Below are positions 1-6,037 of a stretch of 7,415 nt of DNA, piece by piece (the first letter of the stretch is position 1; each line of letters starts with the position of its first letter). Both the position numbers and the translations under genes were made by a program. Under the pieces are notes generated by a model, which was given only the letters and a program-made list of their open reading frames with translations, was not told where the DNA came from and ran no database searches. Source of the stretch: Cytophagaceae bacterium (lineage in GTDB: Bacteria > Bacteroidota > Bacteroidia > Cytophagales > Spirosomataceae); contig CANHKE010000058.1 in assembly GCA_947461155.1 (NCBI GenBank), forward strand, positions 1 through 7,415, in the 5' to 3' direction.

Positions 1-26
1 ATAATGCCTAGTGCGATTTTTTTCAT
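1..26 (-). CDS. Probable 5' end of a leftward gene, cut by the window edge
   Basis: On the minus strand an ATG at 26-24 opens a frame reading M-K-K-I-A-L-G-I before the sequence ends. A start with two lysines followed by small hydrophobic residues is typical of a signal peptide or a membrane anchor, so the product may be exported; this is inference from eight residues. The gene would be divergent from the DUF1684 gene and share the spacer 27-170 with it. No Shine-Dalgarno sequence precedes the ATG, as at the other starts in this window. The function cannot be named. The alternative is that these bases are non-coding or belong to a short rightward frame (1-75) that I consider less likely. Confidence 0.4.
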
Positions 27-51
27 AGGGTTAACATGTTTAAGCTGTCAA

Positions 52-71
52 TTTATCATGTTTTTGATAAA
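52..71. repeat. Perfect 7-bp inverted repeat in the divergent spacer
   Basis: TTTATCA (52-58) and TGATAAA (65-71) are exact reverse complements separated by six bases. The repeat lies 26 bp upstream of the putative leftward start at 26 and about 100 bp upstream of the DUF1684 start. No T-tract follows it on either strand, so it does not look like an intrinsic terminator. A dimeric regulator's operator or a weak AT-rich hairpin in a leader are both possible. In AT-rich spacer DNA a 7-bp repeat can also arise by chance. Apart from this, 27-170 shows only a GC-rich patch (about 124-145) and no convincing promoter. Confidence 0.4.
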
Positions 72-170
72 ATGACGAGTGGTGTGTGAAATATCATGCA
101 AATTTTCGACTTTTGATACCTGCTGAGTGGGTTGTAGCCCCCGGCAACGTTCACTTTTCAACGATTTTTT

Positions 171-1007
171 ATGCGCATTTTGATATTAGCGGCTCTATGC
201 ATCACACTGCTCGGTTTTCGGGTGGGGGAGACCTACCGGCAAGAAATTGAGGCTTTTCATCAAGCCCGTATTACGAGTTTGAAATCTGAAAACGGCTGGT
301 TGAATTTAGCCGGGTTGTTTTGGTTGCAAGAAGGCGTGAATACCATCGGCGGAGATCCGAAAAACGACTTTGTTTTTCCGGCAGAACATGCGGATGCTTT
401 TTTAGGCCAAGTGATCAAAAAGGGAGAAACCATTTACTATGTAACTAAAAAAGACACGCTACAAGTTTATCCGTATGCGGAAAAACCGGTCATCGTAGCC
501 CATCAAACACTCCGCTGGTTCGTCATCAAACGAGGCGAAAAATTCGCGATTCGATTGCGCGATTTAGAAGGCGAATACCTAAAGGAATTCAAAGGAATCG
601 CACATTTTCAGATAGATTCCATGTGGCGAATTCAAGGGAAATTTATCCCCACGAAAGGAAGGAAAATCACGATTATCGATATTACGGGGCGTTCTTATCA
701 AGAAGACTCGCCTGGGAAAGTTGAATTTAAGCTTCAGGGAAAGACTTTTGCGCTTGAAGCCATTCAAGAAGGGCAGGAATTGTTTATCGTTTTTGGGGAT
801 CAAACAAATAAAGTGGAGACCTATGGCGCAGGCCGATTTATCTACACAAAATTACCTGACTCGAATGGGCATGTAATCATTGACTTCAATAAGGCTTTCA
901 ATCCACCATGCGCGTTTACCCCCTTTGCGACATGTCCATTACCGACGCCGGCTAATAAACTTCAAGTGGCCATACGCGCTGGCGAGCTTTTTAGTGGACA
1001 TCATTGA
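171..1007 (+). CDS. Exported DUF1684 family protein
   Basis: The 278-residue product matches the DUF1684 family, whose biochemical role is not established as far as I know. Residues 3-16 form a hydrophobic stretch after Met-Arg, consistent with a short signal peptide or anchor; Cys10 follows Leu9 and does not make a proper lipobox. The family signatures are visible: an N-terminal W-x-x-L-x-G-L-x-W-L-x-x-G block at 43-55, then the C-terminal block with YGAGRF at 218-223, D-F-N-K-A-x-N-P-x-C at 238-247, a second Cys at 255 in an A-x-C-P-x-P motif, and A-x-x-A-G-E at 267-272. Length fits a full family member with a leader. The ATG at 171 is chosen because it puts the hydrophobic segment at the very N terminus; no Shine-Dalgarno is present. 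The gene stands alone on this strand and its TGA overlaps the end of the convergent acetyltransferase gene by 7 bp. Confidence 0.88.
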   Translation: MRILILAALCITLLGFRVGETYRQEIEAFHQARITSLKSENGWLNLAGLFWLQEGVNTIGGDPKNDFVFPAEHADAFLGQVIKKGETIYYVTKKDTLQVYPYAEKPVIVAHQTLRWFVIKRGEKFAIRLRDLEGEYLKEFKGIAHFQIDSMWRIQGKFIPTKGRKITIIDITGRSYQEDSPGKVEFKLQGKTFALEAIQEGQELFIVFGDQTNKVETYGAGRFIYTKLPDSNGHVIIDFNKAFNPPCAFTPFATCPLPTPANKLQVAIRAGELFSGHH

Positions 1008-1483
1008 TGCGAATACTGATGCATGAGATGACCCTCTTTTTCAAAGGTTTGATCTAAGTCAAATTGTAACTTTGCCAACAACTTAATAGACGCCAAATTG
1101 TCTGCCTGGCAAATAGCTAGAACGGCTGTATCGGGCTGTTTTTGATAGCTTAACCAAGCTTGACTAGCCTCAAATGCATAGCCATTTCCCTCAAATTCAG
1201 GTAGCAAAGCATAGCCCAAATCGGGTGCTGGCAGAAAATCGCGCTGAACCCACGTGACAACTCCCACGGGTATTTCTCCCGTTTTTAATCGGATAACCCA
1301 ATAGGTAACCGCTGGGTTTGCCAACATATTTTCGATATAATCCACACTCTGCTCGATGGTCCGAACGTGGCGATCCCCAATGAAGCGAATAAAGCCCGGG
1401 CAGTTTATCAGTTTAAGCATAAAGTCGGCGTCATGCATGCCGATTGGGCGTAATTGAAGCCGATTTGTATGTAGGATTTGCAT
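1001..1483 (-). CDS. GNAT family N-acetyltransferase (RimJ/RimL-like)
   Basis: The 160-residue protein is a single-domain acetyltransferase that should use acetyl-CoA to acetylate an amine; the acceptor (protein N terminus or small molecule) cannot be told. It opens with the T-N-R-L-x-L-R-P strand typical of the RimJ/RimL-like branch (6-13). The acetyl-CoA-binding motif A region is G-Y-A-L-L-P-E-F-E-G-N-G-Y-A at 90-103, where the usual R/Q-x-x-G-x-G/A loop reads E-F-E-G-N-G, so its first position is degenerate. The late motif A-D-N-L-A-S-I-K-L-L-A-K-L-x-F at 127-141 matches the family's E-N-x-x-S-x-x-L-x-x-K-x-G-F, with Gln replacing the usual Gly before Phe. No signal peptide is seen, so it is cytoplasmic. 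The start lies 24 nt downstream of the GH97 stop on the same strand, which suggests co-transcription. The ATG at 1483 directly precedes the conserved first strand. Confidence 0.88.
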   Translation of the reverse strand: MQILHTNRLQLRPIGMHDADFMLKLINCPGFIRFIGDRHVRTIEQSVDYIENMLANPAVTYWVIRLKTGEIPVGVVTWVQRDFLPAPDLGYALLPEFEGNGYAFEASQAWLSYQKQPDTAVLAICQADNLASIKLLAKLQFDLDQTFEKEGHLMHQYSHQ

Positions 1484-1507
1484 CTATCAGGAAATGTTAA
1501 CGAACCA

Positions 1508-3565
1508 TTATAATTTTTTCAAACTCACCGCACATCCACCACCCCGCTGCAAGCGGAAGGATAGTTTCGAGTTGCAGGTAACCATCGATTTCATAATTAC
1601 ATACGCTTCAGGATTTTTCTCGAAATCCGCTGTGTCTGCATCGCGGTAAACCACCGCTTCATAGCGCGCGCCAGCATCAAGAAAATCTAAAGTAACGGAT
1701 ATATTTCGGGCATTTTCATTGGTAATCGAACCAATAAACCAGTCGGCTCGACCGCGTGCCTTTCGTGCAATGGTCACAAATTCCCCTGGCTCTGCTGCGA
1801 TAATCCGTGTCTCATCCCAATCAACCGCTACATCTTTGATAAATTGAAACGCATCTAAATGACCCGCGTAGTTCTCCGGTAAATCCGCCGCCATTTGCAA
1901 CGGACTATAAATCGTCACATATAAAGCTAATTGCTTGGCTAGCGTCGACCGCACCCGCGTCGTGCGTGTACCATCAAATTGATTTAACGACATATGAAAT
2001 AAACCCGGCGTGTAATCCATTGGCCCTCCTAACAATCGGGTAAATGGCAAAATGGTCGTGTGGTCTGGTCTAATTCCCAGCGTAGGGGCATTATTAAATT
2101 CCGACCCGCGCGCCGCCTCCGAAGCCATCCAATTCGGATGCGTCCGATGTAGGCCCGTCGGGTGTGCAGACTCGTGCGAATCCACCATTAATTTATACGC
2201 TGCCGCTTTTTCAGCCACCCGCGCATAATGATTGACCATCCACTGGCTATCATGATGTTCGCCTCGCGGAATGATTCGGCCTACATACCCTGTTTTGACC
2301 GTGTGAATACCTTTGTCAACCATATATTGGTACGCATCTGCCATCCGACGCTCATAATTCGTCACGGCGCCCGAAGTCTCGTGATGCATGATTAAACGAA
2401 GACCTTTGGATTGTGCGTAGGCCGACAACGAATCGATGTTATAATCTGGATATGGACTTACAAAATCGAAAACATCCTCTTTCCAATTCCCAAACCAATC
2501 TTCCCAGCCTTTATTCCAGCCCTCGACGAGCACGCCGTCAAAACCATGTTTGGCAGCAAAATCAATGTAGCGCTTCACATTTACCGTATTTGCGCCATGT
2601 TTCCCCCCTGCCAAAGGCCAATTTGCCTTTCCAATATGCATCTCCCACCACATACCCATAAATTTTTGTGGCTTAATCCAAGAAACGTCCGTCAGCGCCG
2701 TGGGCGCATTTAAATTCAAAATCAAACGCGATGCCAAGATATCCTCCGCCCGATCCGAGATCAAAATCGTCCGCCAAGGAGTTGAAAATGGAGTTTGCAA
2801 ATAGGCTTTATTCCCAACGGCATCAGGTGTCAACAAAGATGTAAATGTCAGTCCCGTTAAACCCAAATGCATCACAGGATAATTGAGCAACGCCGCCTCA
2901 TGGATGTTGATGTAAATACCCGATGCCGACTTCATCATCAGTGGACTTTGTACCGCGTGGGGTCCAATAAGTGACGTTAATGCAATATCTTTTTCTGTAG
3001 CTGCGGCTTTGGTGGCATCGATTTCGCTCAATAACGTCTTTTGGTAGGTGTATTCATTGGTATCATAATCTCCTGGAATCCAGAATGCGGTGTGATCCCC
3101 AGTCATTTGGAACTGCGTTAACTCCTCGTCAATGATAAAATGTTGGAATCCGGGCTGCTCCGGGAAGTGATAACGGAATCCAATGCCATCATTAAATACA
3201 CGAAAAATGAAATCGACGCGTATATCATTCGATTGACCATGAACAATTAACTCCTTATATTGATTGCGAATTTCGCGCTCCTCACCGTACACGGGCGACC
3301 AAACGGAATTGTGCGAAGAAGTATCAACCCCTAGCACGGTAAAATTTTGCAAAGAAACAGCAGGCTTTTTCAGCACGAAACCGAGCGAAGATTGCCCGAC
3401 AATTTCCTTCGATTTGTGCTGAACTTGATAGGTTAAACGACCATCTAATGACCGATTAACTTGCAGGGTCAATTGCTGGTTTGGAGAAAAGATCGGCAAG
3501 ATTTTTTGGCCATTTGCCAAAACACTCACCAAACAAAAACATATAATTATCAGTTTACGCAACAT
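1508..3565 (-). CDS. Glycoside hydrolase family 97, inverting SusB-type alpha-glucosidase
   Basis: A secreted or periplasmic enzyme expected to remove glucose from alpha-glucosides by inversion with a bound calcium ion. Starting at the ATG, the product has 685 residues. Residues 1-20 form a signal peptide (positive n-region, Ile/Leu/Val-rich core, A-N-G before Gln20). A beta-sandwich domain follows to about 270, then the TIM barrel to about 560 and a C-terminal beta domain. In the barrel, H-H-E (Glu396), S-H-E (Glu465), S-E-A-A-R-G (Glu483) and S-E-F (Glu489) have spacings of 69, 18 and 6, the same as Glu439, Glu508, Glu526 and Glu532 of SusB as I recall them; these are the base candidates, a calcium ligand and the general acid. 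The V-K-T-G-Y stretch near 423-427 has Gly where retaining GH97 enzymes carry the nucleophilic Asp. A TTG at 3589 would add eight residues but lies in the probable promoter and would spoil the signal peptide. The GNAT gene follows in the same direction; no susC/susD homologue is visible. Confidence 0.95.
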   Translation of the reverse strand: MLRKLIIICFCLVSVLANGQKILPIFSPNQQLTLQVNRSLDGRLTYQVQHKSKEIVGQSSLGFVLKKPAVSLQNFTVLGVDTSSHNSVWSPVYGEEREIRNQYKELIVHGQSNDIRVDFIFRVFNDGIGFRYHFPEQPGFQHFIIDEELTQFQMTGDHTAFWIPGDYDTNEYTYQKTLLSEIDATKAAATEKDIALTSLIGPHAVQSPLMMKSASGIYINIHEAALLNYPVMHLGLTGLTFTSLLTPDAVGNKAYLQTPFSTPWRTILISDRAEDILASRLILNLNAPTALTDVSWIKPQKFMGMWWEMHIGKANWPLAGGKHGANTVNVKRYIDFAAKHGFDGVLVEGWNKGWEDWFGNWKEDVFDFVSPYPDYNIDSLSAYAQSKGLRLIMHHETSGAVTNYERRMADAYQYMVDKGIHTVKTGYVGRIIPRGEHHDSQWMVNHYARVAEKAAAYKLMVDSHESAHPTGLHRTHPNWMASEAARGSEFNNAPTLGIRPDHTTILPFTRLLGGPMDYTPGLFHMSLNQFDGTRTTRVRSTLAKQLALYVTIYSPLQMAADLPENYAGHLDAFQFIKDVAVDWDETRIIAAEPGEFVTIARKARGRADWFIGSITNENARNISVTLDFLDAGARYEAVVYRDADTADFEKNPEAYVIMKSMVTCNSKLSFRLQRGGGCAVSLKKL

Positions 3566-3586
3566 AGCATCGAAGAATTTTGGCCA

Positions 3587-3594
3587 CAAATTTA
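3587..3594 (-). promoter_or_regulatory. Candidate Bacteroidota -7 promoter box for the GH97 gene
   Basis: Read on the minus strand these bases are TAAATTTG, an exact match to the Bacteroidota -7 consensus TAnnTTTG. The box ends 21 nt before the ATG at 3565, which implies a leader of about 15 nt, common for such promoters. A clear TTG-type -33 element at the expected spacing is not visible; the region there is A/T-rich. The box overlaps the alternative TTG start codon at 3589, which supports the downstream ATG as the real start. It would drive the GH97-GNAT unit. Confidence 0.5.
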
Positions 3595-3646
3595 CCCATC
3601 TTCGCTAAATTATTTTTAACATTGAGTACAATTACCTTCAAAACCT

Positions 3647-4465
3647 ATGCTTGAATCTTTGATAAACTATTTTGATACCATTCCAAGCTCGCATCGAGCA
3701 TTAATTTTAGCCGGCGGAATTGCCTTTTTTTGGGTCATAGAAGGGATAATCCCCTTAGTTCAATTCAAATATGTCAAGTGGAAACACGCGAAAATCAACC
3801 TGATTTTTACGTTGACAACAGTCATCATCAACTTTGCTTTTGCTTTCGTCCTGGTGAAAACCAGCGATTGGGCGGTGCAACATCAGTTTGGTATGCTGTA
3901 TTGGTTTCCCATGCCTTTGTGGCTTTTCGCATTATTAGGCATGCTTTTACTTGATTTAGTCGGCGCTTACCTCATTCACTTGATCGAACACAAAATCAAA
4001 GTCCTGTGGAAATTCCACATGATTCACCACGCCGATACCATGGTGGACACCACGACCGCAAATCGGCATCATCCCGGTGAAAGTGTGTTCCGGGCAATAT
4101 TTGCCATTATCGGGGTGCTTGTTTGCGGAGCTCCTATGTGGTTAGTCATGGCCTACCAAAGCGCAAGCGCCCTTCTTTCGCAATTCAATCATGCCAATAT
4201 TAAACTTCCTTCTTGGCTGGATCGAAGTATATCATGGTTGATCGTATCGCCAAATATGCACAAAATCCACCACCATTTTGAGCGACCTCAAACAGATACG
4301 AATTACGGAAATATCTTCTCAATTTGGGATCGTATATTTGGGACTTACCACGATATGCCTGCCGATCAAATCCAATATGGCTTGGATGTATTGCCGTTAA
4401 ATAATGATTCCGATTTAAAATTTCAGATTGGGATTCCGTTTAATAAATCAATAAAGACAGATTAG
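3647..4465 (+). CDS. Membrane di-iron hydroxylase, fatty acid hydroxylase/sterol desaturase superfamily
   Basis: The 272-residue integral membrane protein should be an oxygen-dependent di-iron enzyme that hydroxylates or desaturates a lipid-like substrate; the substrate is not visible from sequence. The histidine ligand set of the superfamily is complete: H-L-I-E-H (111-115), H-M-I-H-H (124-128), R-H-H-P (140-143), an Asn-His at 181-182, and H-K-I-H-H-H (205-210). Hydrophobic segments at about 17-38, 48-72, 91-112 and 148-175 fit transmembrane helices placing the His clusters on one face. Length is usual for bacterial members. The gene is divergent from the GH97 gene with only about 80 bp between the two ATGs. 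A near match to the -7 box, TATTTTTA, lies at 3611-3618 but is imperfect. The gene ends in TAG, and the same frame then stays open for 22 more codons to a TAA at 4532-4534. Bacterial relatives include lipid hydroxylases such as OlsE, so a specific name is not justified. Confidence 0.92.
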   Translation: MLESLINYFDTIPSSHRALILAGGIAFFWVIEGIIPLVQFKYVKWKHAKINLIFTLTTVIINFAFAFVLVKTSDWAVQHQFGMLYWFPMPLWLFALLGMLLLDLVGAYLIHLIEHKIKVLWKFHMIHHADTMVDTTTANRHHPGESVFRAIFAIIGVLVCGAPMWLVMAYQSASALLSQFNHANIKLPSWLDRSISWLIVSPNMHKIHHHFERPQTDTNYGNIFSIWDRIFGTYHDMPADQIQYGLDVLPLNNDSDLKFQIGIPFNKSIKTD

Positions 4466-4531
4466 GGGAATTTTTCGTATAAAACTACGCCAGAAGATAT
4501 GAGCCCTGTTTTTAAAAGCTTAGAAAATCAA

Positions 4532-4539
4532 TAATTTTG
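4532..4539 (+). promoter_or_regulatory. Candidate Bacteroidota -7 promoter box for the FAD oxidoreductase gene
   Basis: The bases read TAATTTTG, an exact match to TAnnTTTG. The box ends 31 nt before the ATG at 4571, which would give a leader of roughly 25 nt. About 20 nt upstream, where a -33 element is expected, there is a T-run (4509-4513) but no clean TTTG. That region also holds an imperfect palindrome around AAGCTT (4510-4527), which could be an operator or chance. The position suggests the oxidoreductase gene is transcribed separately from the hydroxylase gene, although read-through is not excluded because no terminator hairpin is evident in 4466-4570. Confidence 0.5.
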
Positions 4540-4570
4540 TAATCTAGTTGCAAATGGGTTTATCTTAAGC

Positions 4571-6037
4571 ATGAAAAAAGTAGCCATTATTGGGGCCGGC
4601 CCTGCGGGTTTAACCGCGGCATATTTATTAGGTAAAAGTGGCGTATCCGTGCAGGTTTTCGAAAAAGACCCAACGTACGTGGGCGGGATTTCCCGCACTG
4701 AATCCTATAAGGGTTTTCATTTTGATATCGGCGGCCATCGATTCTTCTCCAAATCTCAAGAAGTAGAGGATTTTTGGACCGAAATATTAGGCGATGAATT
4801 ATTAGAACGCCCTCGGAGTTCCCGGATTTTTTATAATAAAAATTTCTTTTCCTACCCACTCGTGGCCATGGAAGCACTTTTTAAATTAGGTGTTTTTCAA
4901 AGTGCCCTATGTGTGTTAAGTTACCTGCAAGCGAAAGCGTTCCCGATTAAAAATCCCCAAAATTTTGAGGATTGGGTAACGAACCAATTTGGCAAACGCT
5001 TATTTAATATCTTCTTCAAAACGTATACGGAAAAAGTTTGGGGAATTCCATGTAATCAGATTTCGGCCGATTGGGCAGCACAACGCATCAAAGGTTTATC
5101 GTTAAGTAGTGCCATTTGGAATGCCTTATTCGCGAATCAAAACAAGAATAAAAAAGGTGACGCACTAATTAAAACATTGATAGATTCGTTTCGCTACCCT
5201 AAAACTGGCCCAGGTCGCATGTGGGAAGTGTGTGCCGAAAAAAGTAAAGCCATGGGTGTCGAAATCATCATGAACACCGGTGTCCAAAAAATCGAAAAAT
5301 CGGGAGATACCTGGCAAGTGCATACCAGCGATGGAAATTGTGTGGGAGATTTCTCTCATGTACTTTCCTCCGCACCCATGCGTGAGCTAATTCCCAACAT
5401 CCTACCGCAGATGCCGGCAAAATCCTTAGCCGCCGCACAAAGTTTAGGGTATCGCGATTTCTTGACAGTCGTGTTAATCTGTCAAGACAAAGATGCCTTT
5501 TCTGATAACTGGATCTACATTCACGATCCAAGTGTGCAAGTTGGCCGTATTCAAAACTTCAAATCTTGGAGTCCCTTCATGGTTCCAGATCCATCCATGG
5601 CCTGCTATGGACTTGAGTATTTCTGTTTTGAAGGGGATGGTTTGTGGGATAGTTCCGATGCCGATTTGATCGCCTTAGGTAAAAAGGAAATTGCCCAAAT
5701 TGGGTTAACAGACCCTAATGCAGTATTGGATGGTTATGTCGTACGCCAACCAAAAGCGTATCCGGTCTATGACCATGCATACAAAGATCATTTGGCAACC
5801 ATTCGCGAAGACTTACTGGCTTACGAAGGACTTAGCCTTATTGGCCGCAACGGCATGCACAAATACAACAATCAGGATCACAGTATGATGACGGCGATGC
5901 TAGCCGCAAAAAATATTGTTGCCGGGAAGACCTTGTATAATTTGTGGGATGTCAATGAGGATGCGGAATACCACGAAGGTGGTGATCGCGGAGTTGAGAC
6001 AAAAATTACAGGACGTTCTGTTCCGAAAAAGGTTTAA
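4571..6037 (+). CDS. FAD-dependent oxidoreductase, protoporphyrinogen oxidase/UDP-galactopyranose mutase-like
   Basis: The 488-residue soluble flavoprotein begins with a Rossmann dinucleotide-binding motif, V-A-I-I-G-A-G-P-A-G-L-T-A-A-Y (4-18), with the acidic ribose-binding Glu31 ending the second strand. G-G-I-S-R-T (38-43) and F-D-I-G-G-H-R-F-F-S-K (51-61) are the conserved FAD-contact segments shared with the HemY/phytoene desaturase/Glf group. A substrate-domain signature, T-Y-T-E-K-V-W-G-I-P (151-160), follows. The C-terminal FAD motif is L-I-G-R-N-G-M-H-K-Y-N-N-Q-D-H-S-M (423-439). Classical UDP-galactopyranose mutases are shorter (about 370-400 residues), so this is better called a relative of unknown substrate; bacterial homologues are often annotated only as NAD(P)/FAD-dependent oxidoreductases. 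No signal peptide or membrane helix is seen. The ATG is placed four residues before the Rossmann motif and lacks a Shine-Dalgarno sequence. The TAA overlaps the uvrB stop by 4 bp in the opposite direction. Confidence 0.9.
   Translation: MKKVAIIGAGPAGLTAAYLLGKSGVSVQVFEKDPTYVGGISRTESYKGFHFDIGGHRFFSKSQEVEDFWTEILGDELLERPRSSRIFYNKNFFSYPLVAMEALFKLGVFQSALCVLSYLQAKAFPIKNPQNFEDWVTNQFGKRLFNIFFKTYTEKVWGIPCNQISADWAAQRIKGLSLSSAIWNALFANQNKNKKGDALIKTLIDSFRYPKTGPGRMWEVCAEKSKAMGVEIIMNTGVQKIEKSGDTWQVHTSDGNCVGDFSHVLSSAPMRELIPNILPQMPAKSLAAAQSLGYRDFLTVVLICQDKDAFSDNWIYIHDPSVQVGRIQNFKSWSPFMVPDPSMACYGLEYFCFEGDGLWDSSDADLIALGKKEIAQIGLTDPNAVLDGYVVRQPKAYPVYDHAYKDHLATIREDLLAYEGLSLIGRNGMHKYNNQDHSMMTAMLAAKNIVAGKTLYNLWDVNEDAEYHEGGDRGVETKITGRSVPKKV

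Noticed and set aside
1..75. Short rightward frame open from the left edge to a TGA at 73-75
   Set aside because: It is short and shows no recognisable tail of a protein; the leftward ATG with a signal-like start is the better reading of this edge.
108..115. GACTTTTG as a -7 promoter box for the DUF1684 gene
   Set aside because: It matches TAnnTTTG at all but one fixed position and no -33 element fits at the right spacing, so it is not strong enough to list.
124..145. GC-rich patch with GTTG...CAAC and GGG...CCC arms upstream of the DUF1684 gene, considered as a leader hairpin or riboswitch
   Set aside because: The stems are only three to four base pairs and the alternatives exclude each other; no known riboswitch core is recognisable.
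2411..2713. Rightward open frames lying opposite the GH97 gene
   Set aside because: They are antisense to the conserved start of the GH97 catalytic barrel, resemble no protein family and have no promoter; they are by-products of the GH97 reading frame.
3611..3618. TATTTTTA as a -7 promoter box for the hydroxylase gene
   Set aside because: It has one mismatch in an A/T-rich spacer where such matches are expected by chance, and no partner -33 element is seen.
4499..4534. Eleven-codon micro-ORF upstream of the FAD oxidoreductase gene
   Set aside because: It is in the same frame as the open tail after the hydroxylase TAG and ends in the promoter box, so it would not be on the oxidoreductase transcript; no evidence of translation.
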